NCBI GenBank assembly: GCA_002494135.1
Contig: DLBG01000142.1
Coordinates: 1 to 38,604, forward strand
Length of the DNA: 38,604 nt
Direction: 5' to 3'
From: Lachnospiraceae bacterium UBA7027
GTDB lineage: Bacteria > Bacillota > Clostridia > Lachnospirales > Lachnospiraceae
Shown here: piece by piece, positions 24,665-34,663 of the stretch
Numbering within the stretch: position 1 is the first letter of the stretch
Layout of the letters: each line of letters begins with the position of its first letter
Notes under the pieces: generated by a model
Database searches by the model: none
Seen by the model: only the letters and a program-made list of their open reading frames with translations
What the model was told of the DNA's origin: nothing
Translations under genes and position numbers: made by a program

Positions 24665-26209
24665 ATGGATTCAAAGAAACAACGGATAAAGAAAGAAACG
24701 CTTATCAAAGTGGGAATAGCTTTTATATTCCCGTTTGTTCTTTGTTTTGTATACTGCCTGGTCCACAGGGAGTCACTGTTTCATTTATATGTCCCGTCTT
24801 CATACAACAATGACAGCCTGTACTATTTTAAAACCGTTGAGGCCATTCTCTCGCATGGTTATCCGAGGGGATATTTCGGATATAACGAGGGACATGCAAT
24901 CCTTGGTTCGCTTGGATTCTGGCCGCCGGTTAACTATCTTCCCTGGGTAATCTGGGGCAGGATTTTCGGGATAAACAACGGATCCCTTATTTTTTGCAAT
25001 CTGTTTTTCTTTTCTTTCGCTTTTTCCGGTTTTGTAATGCTTTCAAAACCGAAGTGGGAGCAGTTTTTTTTCAGCCTTTTGTTTTTATCGTTATTTCCGT
25101 CTGTTCCGGTTCATCTGCTCAGCGTCTTGCCGGAAACCTTTATCCTTTCCCTGACGTTGGTTCTGTTCGGACTGATGATGGGAGAGAACGGATTTGTTGA
25201 AAAGAAGGATGTCAGAAACTGTCTGATTGCCATGTTTGCATGCGTGTTTCTGCTTACCCAGGCCAGACCGTATTACGGACTGTTTACGGTAATCCCGTAT
25301 CTTTTCATGAAGAAAAGGAAAATCAAAAGAGCCGAGATTACGGTGATTGCCTTTGGCATTGCTGCTTTGGGTATTTATTTAATCATCGGAAAACTGTTTA
25401 CGGCTCCGTATTTTTCCTCAATGCCGTTTATCTCCATGCTGAAAGATCTGTTTAGCGGCAATGCTTCCGCATTCATCCGCCGGTTTACCAGGGCGATGAA
25501 CGCTTACGGAGTCTGGTTTAAATCCCTTACGGCAGATACGTTTTTAAGAGGCTATCTCCCCGGAGTTCAGTTCCTATCGGCACTGATTTGCTTTGTACTG
25601 GTTACGGTACAGGGATTTTTTGAAGAAAAAGAAAACAAAAAACCGTTTTTTGTTTATACGGCCGCCATGGTAATTGTTCTTTTCCTGCTTGTTATAATCA
25701 TGCAGAAGGTATATGAAGGAGGGCGGCATCTGTTTGTTTTTTCCGTAATCGGAAGCCTCCTGCTTTCATACGGAAAGCTTGGACCGAAGAGTACGGTACT
25801 GAAAACCCTGTTAATCAGCTTCCTTTTTGTCTGCGTTCTTCGCGGATCCTTTTTCGGCGCCGATTATGAGGCCCCTTTTGCGGATGCCGGAATCATCGAA
25901 GGCAACGAATACTGGGCGGAACGGTTTGAGAGTGTTTCGGTTGACCGGAAGGCAAAAACGGGATATGAGAATACTGTGGACTGGATTATTGGTGATTCGT
26001 TCATATTATCGTATAATGAATTGTATGCACTTCCGAAAGGCATGGGCCTGAACTGCTGTGAAATGACTTATGCAAAAGAACACTTAGACGATTTATCCGC
26101 AAAATATATTGCAGTATGTCCGGGCGGAACCATAGAGAGCCTTTGTAAGGACAGAGGATATGAGGAACTGGGAAGAACGACCGGGACGGTCATTTACAAA
26201 AGATACTAA
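24665..26209 (+). CDS. Polytopic membrane protein, possibly a GT-C glycosyltransferase
   Basis: A 514-residue protein with about ten hydrophobic helices and a small soluble C-terminus (about 400-514). After the first helix comes a loop with YNNDSLYYF, placing Asp50 where GT-C enzymes have a catalytic acid, then GFWPPVNYLPW. This layout resembles lipid-linked-sugar transferases, but I do not recognise a named family. It has no close relative in the window. The ribosome binding site is weak (ACAGGACAG, rather far from the ATG). Its place between YfhO and DUF6020 genes in one operon supports a role on the same polymer. Confidence 0.6.
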   Translation: MDSKKQRIKKETLIKVGIAFIFPFVLCFVYCLVHRESLFHLYVPSSYNNDSLYYFKTVEAILSHGYPRGYFGYNEGHAILGSLGFWPPVNYLPWVIWGRIFGINNGSLIFCNLFFFSFAFSGFVMLSKPKWEQFFFSLLFLSLFPSVPVHLLSVLPETFILSLTLVLFGLMMGENGFVEKKDVRNCLIAMFACVFLLTQARPYYGLFTVIPYLFMKKRKIKRAEITVIAFGIAALGIYLIIGKLFTAPYFSSMPFISMLKDLFSGNASAFIRRFTRAMNAYGVWFKSLTADTFLRGYLPGVQFLSALICFVLVTVQGFFEEKENKKPFFVYTAAMVIVLFLLVIIMQKVYEGGRHLFVFSVIGSLLLSYGKLGPKSTVLKTLLISFLFVCVLRGSFFGADYEAPFADAGIIEGNEYWAERFESVSVDRKAKTGYENTVDWIIGDSFILSYNELYALPKGMGLNCCEMTYAKEHLDDLSAKYIAVCPGGTIESLCKDRGYEELGRTTGTVIYKRY

Positions 26210-26225
26210 AAAGGGATAGACTAGA

Positions 26226-27803
26226 ATGCTTCAGAAACTGTTTCCGAAAAAGAGAATCCTTCCGATTGCGGTTTTATCCGCTGTTTTGACTTTACTGATT
26301 GTAACCGGATATGAAATCGATCATTTTGACAGTCTTTCATTTCGGCCGATTACTGCGGTTGCGACGGCCGGGACCTTTGTAATCTGCTCATTTGTGCTTG
26401 CAGCACTTTATTGTCTGATGGACAGAATACATTTTTCGGGCAACTGCACGATATCAAGAAAGAAGGCATTTCTGATTTCCTTCCTGATTTTGATTGTTCT
26501 GTATATCATTTTTCTGCTGGGCGTATTTCCGGGACTATTCAATTTCGATGCACAGGCGCAGTATAACAGATATCGTCTGAATCTGATTTCGGAACATCAT
26601 CCGGTGTTACATACCGTAATTCTCGGATTCCTCGTCACCAGATTCTCGGAATCCGTCATGGACATTCAGAAGGGTGTGTTTGTATACAGTATCGTGCAGG
26701 TATTTTTGTCTGCCATGGCGTTTTCCTATGCCGTTTCCTATGTGTATTCCAAATTAAAGAATAAAATCGCGCTTTACGGAATGATTCTGTTTTTCGGAAT
26801 TTATCCGCCGATTGTTTTACAGGTTTTATCCGCGACCAAGGATTCGTATTTCCTGATCTTTTTTATGATTTCGGTCACTATGGTATTGGAGTTTTTTGAC
26901 GACGAAAAAACCTTTGTTTCCCGAATCTGGAAGCCGGTTATTCTGACACTTTCCGTGGTTTTGATGACGATTTTCAGAAACAACTGTATGTATGCAATTC
27001 CTGTATTATGGATTCTCATGCTTGTAAAATCGAAGAAGGAAACAAAGAAATACGCAGCCGTAATGACCGGCGCATTCCTGGGACTGTTTGTTCTGTATAA
27101 AGTTCTGTTTGTTCCCGCTTTTGTCACGGAGAAGGTGAACGGAAGAGAGTTTTATTCCGTTCCGATCCAGCAGATTATGCGTGTTTATACCTCGGATGAT
27201 TCCGTTATTTCCGACAGTCAGAGAGAAATTGTCGAAAAGCTTTTTGCCGAGGAGGGAAGGGAGTATTATCCGGCCATTGCCGATGTGCCGAAAGCATACA
27301 TTGATATGGATTATTACAAAGGCCATAAAAAAGAAGTGCAGCAGATGTATCTGGATGTAATCCGGCAGAACCCGAAGGATGCGATTGAGGCATTTCTTGC
27401 CGTGAACTGCGGAATGTGGTATCCGGGATGTGATCTGACTCTGTATCCCGAAGGAATTAAGGGATACTGGCCGATTGAATGCCTTGAACCCGCAAGACTG
27501 GAACCGGTTATTCCGATGATTTCGGATTTCTTTACCGGATTTGAAGAAAAGGTTTTCTCGTCGCAAAAGGTGATTTTCCCTTATCTGTTTGCACCCGGAA
27601 GCTTCTTCGTTCTGTTCCTGGCGATGCTTCTTTACGCAACTGAGAAGAAGAAAAAAGGCTTTGTCGTGGCAGGAATCTTTGTTTTTGTATATTGGCTGAC
27701 CTTCCTGCTCGGACCGGTAGCGCTTGTAAGATATGCCATGTTTTTGTATGTCATGCTTCCGTTTTATCTGCTTTTGCCGGCCGGAAATAAAGAGAATGAA
27801 TAA
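26226..27803 (+). CDS. DUF6020-type membrane protein, copy 1
   Basis: A 525-residue polytopic protein, about 11 helices, paralogous to the product at 33083. I assign it to the DUF6020 type from memory; no function is established to my knowledge. After the third helix a loop carries PGLFNFDAQAQY with a candidate catalytic Asp, then SEHHPVLHTVILG. A second loop near residues 370-430 has CGMWYPGCDLTLY and GYWPIE. The acidic first large loop and overall plan resemble GT-C enzymes. AAAGGGAT precedes the ATG. It is followed directly by a YfhO gene, an arrangement repeated further on. Confidence 0.7.
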   Translation: MLQKLFPKKRILPIAVLSAVLTLLIVTGYEIDHFDSLSFRPITAVATAGTFVICSFVLAALYCLMDRIHFSGNCTISRKKAFLISFLILIVLYIIFLLGVFPGLFNFDAQAQYNRYRLNLISEHHPVLHTVILGFLVTRFSESVMDIQKGVFVYSIVQVFLSAMAFSYAVSYVYSKLKNKIALYGMILFFGIYPPIVLQVLSATKDSYFLIFFMISVTMVLEFFDDEKTFVSRIWKPVILTLSVVLMTIFRNNCMYAIPVLWILMLVKSKKETKKYAAVMTGAFLGLFVLYKVLFVPAFVTEKVNGREFYSVPIQQIMRVYTSDDSVISDSQREIVEKLFAEEGREYYPAIADVPKAYIDMDYYKGHKKEVQQMYLDVIRQNPKDAIEAFLAVNCGMWYPGCDLTLYPEGIKGYWPIECLEPARLEPVIPMISDFFTGFEEKVFSSQKVIFPYLFAPGSFFVLFLAMLLYATEKKKKGFVVAGIFVFVYWLTFLLGPVALVRYAMFLYVMLPFYLLLPAGNKENE

Positions 27804-27833
27804 AAACCTCCGATTAAGTTAAGGAGATATGTG

Positions 27834-30488
27834 ATGATAGAAAAATGGATTAAAAAAATCTCTCCGCGTTTTTACTGGATGATATCTTTTGTGCTCGGTG
27901 CGACGGCAATGTACGTGATGCTGTCTTATGCTCAGATGCTGACGACCGGAAAATATATTATTCTTGCCGGAGATTCGCTTCAGATTTATGCGGCGAACAT
28001 GAGGATGTTAATCGATAACATTATTAACGGGGAGAATCCGTGGTTTTCTTTTTCCATGTCCATGGGGTTAAATACGGCATTGTCGCTCGCCTTTCAGATG
28101 ATGAGTCCGTTTAACATTCTGTATCTGATTTTTTATGACAAAGATTTTAATGTAATTACGGCTGCGGTTATCGTATTAAAAACCGGTCTGGCAGCTGCCA
28201 TGTTTCAGATTTTTGCATCAAAAGTCCTCAAAGCAAAAGGCATTCACTCCATTCTGTTTTCCGTATTCTACGGGATGTGTGCTTTCTCCGTAATCTACGG
28301 GGTATTTAATTTTATGTGGCTGGACGGAGTATATGCTTTGCCCGTTGTGGCACTTGCCGTGTATAAGGCTGTCAAAGAGGGTAAGTTTTCCCTTCTTACT
28401 TTCTCCTATGCCTATATTTTCATTGTACAGTTCTATCAGGGATACATGATCGGTATCTTCAGCCTTATGTACTTTGTTTTACTGCTGGTTCTGTTTAAGA
28501 AGGAAGAGCGGGTAATGAAACCGGTAAAATATGTATTGCATTACCTTCTTTCTCTGGTAAGCGCTGTTTTGATTTCGGCTGTTATCTGGGTCCCTCTGGC
28601 ATTGTTTTTACTTCATTATCATCCCACCGACAGTACGGTATTCGAAGTAATGAATACGGATCTGCTGGGGGTAGGCAATCACCTGTTCTGGGGAGCTTTT
28701 CAGAATCTGTATGACAGTCCGTTTATTTATTGCGGAATTCCGGCTCTTTTGTTATTCCCGTTTTTCTTCCTGAATAAGGAAATCGATAAAAGGGAGAGAA
28801 TTATTGCCGGAGTTTTGGTTGCGTTCTTTTTTGCCGCGTGTATTTTCCTGCCTCTGTATAAGCTGATGCACGCTTTTGATGCACCTGATATGTGGGGATT
28901 CCGTTTTTCGTTTATTCTTTCCTTCCTGATTTGTGCCGTATCGTGTAGAGAATCACAGTACATCCCGACAATCGGTTTCAAACGTCTCGGAGCTTATGTC
29001 CTGTTTCTGTTCGGGCTGTTCTTCCTCGAACAGCAGCTGGAAAAAGCAACATACGGAACGTTTGTATACAACACCGGCAGAAACCTTGCCGTAAATCTCG
29101 GACTGACGGCACTCTGGATTTTACTTGTATTTTTGTATGAGAAAAAAGAACAGTGGAGAACGACACTTGTTGCGTTGATGATTTTCGCGGGAATGGCCGA
29201 ATGCATCACGAACGGTTCCGTAAGACTGAGTGATTCCTTCTTCCGTGAATCGTTTATGAAAGAAGATTATTATTACGCCTGGTATGAAGATATGGAACTG
29301 TCCACCGGGGCTATCGATTCGGTGGGGGATTCCGATTTCTACCGTACGATTATCCTTTCGGACATGGGCAAAAACAGCGATTCTTTCTGGGGATACAACG
29401 GCGTTTCCGATTTCGGAACGGCAGAGAATCAGAATCTCAGAGAGTTTTTGGACAGCATGGGTGTTTATACAACCATCCGCAGAACGTTTGCCACCGGTTA
29501 TACACCCTCTCTGGAGATGCTTCTGTCCGTCAAAATCAGGGGTAAAATCTATACGGGAATGAAGATGGCCGGATATGATGCCCAGCCGGTTATTTCCGAG
29601 AACAAATACAGACTCCCGGTCGGCTTCATGGTGGATGAGAAAGCGTTATCGGAAGTTGAGATGACAAACAATGCCTTTGTGAATCAGAACAGGGTATTTG
29701 CGGCACTCACGGGAGAGGAAAGTGTTGATTTATATAAGCCCGTGGAAGAGGATAAGATTACCTATGAAGAGAACGGGCTGATCCTTACGGGAGAAAACAA
29801 AAATCTTTTCCTTCGATCCGGTGTGGAAGACGGAAATATGGTAATTCGCGTAAAAGACGTGGATGACAGTGTCTATATGCAGATTGTATCAAATGAACCG
29901 AAGGATCTTATTCAGGGTGTTTATGTTTCCCTGGTTGAAAACATGAACGAGGAAGAAGACAACTCCGCCTGGATTCCGGCGGCTTACAAGCTCTGGAGAA
30001 CGAACAACGATCATTATATTCAGTTATATACTTCCGGTAATTTTGACATTATGTTTGAGACAGCCGGAATTCACATTTACCGGTCCGATGAAAAGGTTCT
30101 CGGTGAAATCTTTGAGGATTTAAACCGTGAGAGTCTGCAGGTGGAAGAATGGGAGGACGGATATGTAAAGGGCACGATTCAGACGAGCGGGGAGAGAAAG
30201 GTTCTGTTTACTTCCATTCCCTATGTCGAAGGATGGGATGTTAAGGTGGACGGAATCCGAGTGCCTGTTGTTCCGGTTCTTAACGACACCTTTGTCGGTG
30301 TGGTGATACCGAAAGAAGGAGTACATGAAATCGAACTAAGATACCGTTGTCCCGGACAGTGGGCAGGAGTCTTCTGCATGCTTGCCGGAATCGTATTGTT
30401 TGCGGTTTTGATTTATACGGAATACAAAAAGAAATCGAAAGGAAACGCAGTCGTAAATGACAACGTCACCGAAAAACAGGGAGAATAA
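27834..30488 (+). CDS. YfhO-family GT-C membrane glycosyltransferase, copy 2
   Basis: An 884-residue YfhO protein, closest to copy 4. Many helices lie in residues 15-460, then a beta-rich outer domain and a final helix near 850. Asp47 in LAGDSLQIY is at exactly the same position as in copies 1 and 4. FWGYNGVSDFGTAEN and TPSLEMLLSVK mark the outer domain, and YVEGWDVKVDG the C-terminal fold. I set the start at ATG 27834 with AAGGAG seven bases upstream; a GTG one codon earlier is possible. The last 32 bases overlap the next gene. Confidence 0.82.
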   Translation: MIEKWIKKISPRFYWMISFVLGATAMYVMLSYAQMLTTGKYIILAGDSLQIYAANMRMLIDNIINGENPWFSFSMSMGLNTALSLAFQMMSPFNILYLIFYDKDFNVITAAVIVLKTGLAAAMFQIFASKVLKAKGIHSILFSVFYGMCAFSVIYGVFNFMWLDGVYALPVVALAVYKAVKEGKFSLLTFSYAYIFIVQFYQGYMIGIFSLMYFVLLLVLFKKEERVMKPVKYVLHYLLSLVSAVLISAVIWVPLALFLLHYHPTDSTVFEVMNTDLLGVGNHLFWGAFQNLYDSPFIYCGIPALLLFPFFFLNKEIDKRERIIAGVLVAFFFAACIFLPLYKLMHAFDAPDMWGFRFSFILSFLICAVSCRESQYIPTIGFKRLGAYVLFLFGLFFLEQQLEKATYGTFVYNTGRNLAVNLGLTALWILLVFLYEKKEQWRTTLVALMIFAGMAECITNGSVRLSDSFFRESFMKEDYYYAWYEDMELSTGAIDSVGDSDFYRTIILSDMGKNSDSFWGYNGVSDFGTAENQNLREFLDSMGVYTTIRRTFATGYTPSLEMLLSVKIRGKIYTGMKMAGYDAQPVISENKYRLPVGFMVDEKALSEVEMTNNAFVNQNRVFAALTGEESVDLYKPVEEDKITYEENGLILTGENKNLFLRSGVEDGNMVIRVKDVDDSVYMQIVSNEPKDLIQGVYVSLVENMNEEEDNSAWIPAAYKLWRTNNDHYIQLYTSGNFDIMFETAGIHIYRSDEKVLGEIFEDLNRESLQVEEWEDGYVKGTIQTSGERKVLFTSIPYVEGWDVKVDGIRVPVVPVLNDTFVGVVIPKEGVHEIELRYRCPGQWAGVFCMLAGIVLFAVLIYTEYKKKSKGNAVVNDNVTEKQGE

Positions 30489-33066
30489 AGAACAGCTGCG
30501 CAAGCGCCTTTTGTATATGCTTCTTGCAATGGTTTTAACGTGTCTTGCCACGTCTGTTATTTTCGTGCTTGCACATCGGTTTCCCGGTTGTGAGTATACG
30601 TTTCTTTTCGGAGACCAGGAGGTTCAGTTCGCGCTGGTGGACCGCATGTTCTGGCGGCATTTCCTCCTCGGAGAGGGATTGGATTTCTCCTTCAGCTATT
30701 CCATGGGATTGCCGACTTCGGCCCTCTATGCCGTATTACAGATGAGTCCGTTCGGAGTGATTCATGTTTTGATCGGCAATGCGGAATGGGCGGCGGTCAT
30801 CATTTATCTTTTAAAGATGATGGCAGCAGCCGGTGCATTCTGGTGGTTTAGCGTAATCATTCTCAGGGCAGATGAAAAAAAAGCGGTTTTATTTGCGGTT
30901 ATCTATGCACTTTCTTCCTATTCCCTGCATTTTTACATGAATATTCATTTTCTGGATGTCGTATATATCATGCCTCTTTTGATGCTTGCACTGGTACACT
31001 TTGCGGATACCGGACGAAGGGGATGGCTGATTCTTATCTATACCTTTGGTTTTTTGAATATTTTTCTGACCGGTTACAGCCTCGGTATTTTCTCTTTTGT
31101 GGTATTTATTGCCATTCTGATTCTGAAGGGAATGAAAGGACGTGAACTGGCCGGTAAACTTTTGGCTTATTTGTTGAGCGTAATAGCGGCCGTACTGGTA
31201 TCCATGATAGTAATCCTGCCAGCCGCACTGTTCTTTATGGAGCATATGCCTGGGGGAAGTACTTTCTCCGAAACGGAACGGATGCTTCCCTGGGAGTTTT
31301 TCATCAGTTTTCTGCCGGCAAGAAAAGCCCTGGTATTTAATACGTTGCCTGCGCTGTACTGCGGCCTGCCGGTATTGTTACTTGTACTTTTGTATTTCCT
31401 GGATTCCGGTAATCCGAAACGGGAGAGAATTGCGGCATCCGTACCGCTTGTTTTTCTTTTAATCTGTACTTTCTGGCATCCGGCGTACCTGATGCTGCAC
31501 GGATTTGACGAGCCGGACAGCTTTGCCTTCCGTTTTTCGTATCTTTGGGTTTTTTATCTGTTAAGCATAGCTGTTACGGAGTTTACGCGAACCGTTAAAA
31601 AGATGCCAAAGAAAAAGGCATATGCAGCATACGGATTCATTGTCGGGGCTTATTCGCTTTTGTTTTTTGCCCTGATTTTTACCAGAATGCCTTCCGAAAG
31701 GCCGACCCTGATGCAATGGGCCGTCAGTCTGTTACTGATGAGTGCATATGCGCTGTTACTTGCAAAAGGAAAAGAAGAAGCTGGATGGACGTTTGCGGGA
31801 ATCTGGCTTGCGGAGGTTGTTATCAGCGGAGCCGTATCCCTGCAGAATCTGAAAATGGATACGGATACTCTTCGAAGCAGTGTTGAGGAGAGGGCATTAA
31901 GCACCGGTTACTTAAGGGAAATCTATGAAGAAATCAGTGAAAAAGAGCAGGATTTGTTCTTCCGTGTGGAACTTCCGACTTCCTATTCCTCCAACGAAAT
32001 GATGGAACTGGATATTCACGGTACGGGCTATTTTTCATCCATAGAGAACTCGAATCTTCGAAATGAACTTTACAGTCTCGGATATCAGGGAAGACCGCAG
32101 TTTGTTACCGGTCGTGGCGGAACGGATTTTACCCGCATGATATTCGACAATAAATATACTGTGGAAAAAACATGGGGAATCGAAGGAAGACGGCAGTTTG
32201 CCGTTACGGAACACGAGCAGACACTGCCGCTTGCGTTTATGGTTTCCGACAGGATTCTGGAATACGCCGCAAACGGAGACAATCCTTTCGAAAACCAGAA
32301 TCGTCTGGCTTGTGCGATGACCGGAAAAGAAACGGAAGTCTTTTCAAAACAGGCTTTCGGAGGAAACATTGTTGGAGTCACCCTTTATCCGGAAGAGGAC
32401 ATTACATATATCATGATGAATGAGGATTCGGGCGGAATCGGTGCCGTGGAATTCTATGCTCTGCCGGAAACGGACGGAGAGGCATATCTGTACCTCTCCC
32501 AGGATACAACGCATCCGGAAGAGTACAAGGGAGCTTCCATTATGCCGGATGAAGTCGGCAGCGACTGGGCCGGCGTCGGATATTCCCTTTATGTTCCGGG
32601 AATCGTTCCGATGGCGGAAACAGCTGACGGAAGCAGAGTGGCGACTTTGATTCTGCAAAGAGATCCGGGTTCGGTGGTATCATTCCTTCATGCATATTGT
32701 GCGATGACGAATCCGGAGAATCTTTCGGAAGTATATAAGAGCCTTCTTCCCGGAGCTCTTAAAATGACCTCGTTTACGGAAACTAGAATCGAAGGTACCG
32801 TTCTCGTCAGTGAAGATCTGCCTGTTCTTTATACATCAATTCCCTACGACAGGGGATGGCATATTTCGGTTGACGGTATTGAGACGGATACCTTTGCCGT
32901 AATGGACGGAGCATTTCTTGCGGCAAAACTGACTCCGGGTGAACACAGTGTTGTGATGTATTATGATGACCGGAGAGCCTATATCGGTTCGGGAATGGCT
33001 TTGGCCGGACTGGTTTTATTTATGATTCTTCTCTGGCTGGATGTCAGAAAAAAGAAAAAGGCGTGA
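30457..33066 (+). CDS. YfhO-family GT-C membrane glycosyltransferase, copy 3 (divergent)
   Basis: An 869-residue YfhO protein and the most divergent of the four. It has a polar N-terminus of about 17 residues and the loop acid at Asp53 (FGDQEVQF). It lacks the GYNG-x-x-DF block found in the others, carrying GTGYFSSIENSNLRNEL instead, closer to what I recall of general YfhO proteins. The C-terminal fold is kept (YDRGWHISVDG). The ATG lies inside the end of copy 2, a 32-base overlap in another frame, with AAAGGAAA upstream. No later start with a good ribosome binding site precedes the first helix, so the overlap is probably real. Confidence 0.78.
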   Translation: MTTSPKNRENKEQLRKRLLYMLLAMVLTCLATSVIFVLAHRFPGCEYTFLFGDQEVQFALVDRMFWRHFLLGEGLDFSFSYSMGLPTSALYAVLQMSPFGVIHVLIGNAEWAAVIIYLLKMMAAAGAFWWFSVIILRADEKKAVLFAVIYALSSYSLHFYMNIHFLDVVYIMPLLMLALVHFADTGRRGWLILIYTFGFLNIFLTGYSLGIFSFVVFIAILILKGMKGRELAGKLLAYLLSVIAAVLVSMIVILPAALFFMEHMPGGSTFSETERMLPWEFFISFLPARKALVFNTLPALYCGLPVLLLVLLYFLDSGNPKRERIAASVPLVFLLICTFWHPAYLMLHGFDEPDSFAFRFSYLWVFYLLSIAVTEFTRTVKKMPKKKAYAAYGFIVGAYSLLFFALIFTRMPSERPTLMQWAVSLLLMSAYALLLAKGKEEAGWTFAGIWLAEVVISGAVSLQNLKMDTDTLRSSVEERALSTGYLREIYEEISEKEQDLFFRVELPTSYSSNEMMELDIHGTGYFSSIENSNLRNELYSLGYQGRPQFVTGRGGTDFTRMIFDNKYTVEKTWGIEGRRQFAVTEHEQTLPLAFMVSDRILEYAANGDNPFENQNRLACAMTGKETEVFSKQAFGGNIVGVTLYPEEDITYIMMNEDSGGIGAVEFYALPETDGEAYLYLSQDTTHPEEYKGASIMPDEVGSDWAGVGYSLYVPGIVPMAETADGSRVATLILQRDPGSVVSFLHAYCAMTNPENLSEVYKSLLPGALKMTSFTETRIEGTVLVSEDLPVLYTSIPYDRGWHISVDGIETDTFAVMDGAFLAAKLTPGEHSVVMYYDDRRAYIGSGMALAGLVLFMILLWLDVRKKKKA

Positions 33067-33082
33067 TTCGGAAAGGAACGCA

Positions 33083-34663
33083 ATGCTTCAAAAACTGATT
33101 ACAAAGGAAAACAGAATCCATATTTTTGTGCTTTCGGGAATCCTGACGATTTTACTGATTCTCGGGTATGAAATCGAGCATTACGACAGGCTTGCATTTT
33201 ATCCGGTTACCCTCCTTGCAGCGGCAGGAGTGTTTGCGGTTTCTTTTTGTGTTGTTACGCTTTTATTCTATGCTTTTGACAGAATTACGCTTGTGCAGAA
33301 TAAGGAGATTCGAAGAAAGAAGGTATTCCCTGCTTCTTTCGGAATTTTGTTCGTGATTTATATAATCTGGCTTCTGGGAGTATACCCGGGACTGTTTATA
33401 TTTGATGCACCGGAACAGTTTGCACTTTATTCCTATGGACTGATTTCCGAACAACAACCCGCCCTGCATACGGTTTTGCTCGGATTGATTCTGAGCACTT
33501 TTGCGGATGGGGAGAATATTTCAACGGGAGTATTCGTCTACAGCCTGATTCAGATACTGGTATCGGTGGCGGCTTTTTCCTATGCAATTTCCTATATCGC
33601 AAAGAAGGCCGGAAACAAATACGTTCCCGTTCTTTTGACGGCATTCTTCGGAATCTATCCGCCGATTGTTTTCATGGTTCTATCCACAACGAAGGACAGT
33701 TGTTTCTTTGCATTCTTTATGTTTTTTGCAACACTGATGGCGGAATATTTTGAGGACACTGCAGGATTCATGAAAAAAGTTCCGAAAGTGATTTTATTCT
33801 GCATTTCCGTGACCATGATGATGATTTTCAGAAATAACTGCGTGTATGCCGTTCCATTTCTGATTCTGCCGCTTTTGATTCTGACAAAGAAGGAAAACCG
33901 AAAGTACGCGGGAATTCTGACAGGCGTTATCGTTTTGCTTTTCTTATGTTATAAACTTCTCTTTGTATCCGCTTTCGTAAATATCAAGGTGGACGGAAGA
34001 GAGAAGTATTCCATTCCCCTCCAGCAGATGATGCGAATTGCTACAAGCCGGGATTCGATTGTCACAGCCGAGGAAATCGAAGTGATTGAAAATCTGGTTT
34101 CGGAAGAGGGAAGGGTTTATGTGCCTGCAATCGCCGATATTCCGAAATCGAAAGTGAATATGGATTACTATTATGCGAATAAGTCAAAGGTGCAAAGCGC
34201 TTATTTTAACATGATTGCCGATAATCCGGTGAGCGCGGCCGAAGCTTTTCTTGCGACAAACTGCGGGCTGTGGTATCCGGCAAGCAAACTGACTCTGTAC
34301 CGAAACGGAGACAAAGGATACTGGCCTGCGGAGAGTTATGAGCCTGCCAGAACCGATTCCAGACTCCCGATGATAACGGATTATTTAAAAGGCTTTAATA
34401 ATATGTATTATTCAGACCAGAGGGTGATTCTTCCGCTTTTGTTCTCGCCGGGAAGCGCATTTTTCCTGTTTTTGTTCTTCTTTACGTATTCGATTTACAA
34501 AAAAAGGAAAGATTTTATTACATTGGGAGTATTCGTGCTGATGTATTGGGCGACGTTTTTGCTTGGCCCCGTGGCGCTGGTCAGATATGCGATTTACCTG
34601 TATGGGATGATTCCGTTTTATGTTCTTTTGATTAAGACGCGCAGAGGTGAACAGAATGAGTAA
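33083..34663 (+). CDS. DUF6020-type membrane protein, copy 2
   Basis: A 526-residue paralogue of the protein at 26226, beginning with the same MLQKL and following the same helix plan. Corresponding motifs are PGLFIFDAPEQF, SEQQPALHTVLLG, YPPIVFMVLSTTKDS, CGLWYPASKLTLY and the final LLGPVALVRYA. The frame is open from 33041, inside the YfhO gene, but GGAAAGG upstream of ATG 33083 and agreement with copy 1 fix the start there. The candidate acidic residue of the outer loop is conserved. The end overlaps the next YfhO start by eight bases. Confidence 0.7.
   Translation: MLQKLITKENRIHIFVLSGILTILLILGYEIEHYDRLAFYPVTLLAAAGVFAVSFCVVTLLFYAFDRITLVQNKEIRRKKVFPASFGILFVIYIIWLLGVYPGLFIFDAPEQFALYSYGLISEQQPALHTVLLGLILSTFADGENISTGVFVYSLIQILVSVAAFSYAISYIAKKAGNKYVPVLLTAFFGIYPPIVFMVLSTTKDSCFFAFFMFFATLMAEYFEDTAGFMKKVPKVILFCISVTMMMIFRNNCVYAVPFLILPLLILTKKENRKYAGILTGVIVLLFLCYKLLFVSAFVNIKVDGREKYSIPLQQMMRIATSRDSIVTAEEIEVIENLVSEEGRVYVPAIADIPKSKVNMDYYYANKSKVQSAYFNMIADNPVSAAEAFLATNCGLWYPASKLTLYRNGDKGYWPAESYEPARTDSRLPMITDYLKGFNNMYYSDQRVILPLLFSPGSAFFLFLFFFTYSIYKKRKDFITLGVFVLMYWATFLLGPVALVRYAIYLYGMIPFYVLLIKTRRGEQNE

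Noticed and set aside
27006..27566. A 186-codon open frame on the minus strand inside the first DUF6020-type gene
   Set aside because: No family resemblance, low-quality start context and full overlap with a gene whose paralogue confirms the + strand frame.
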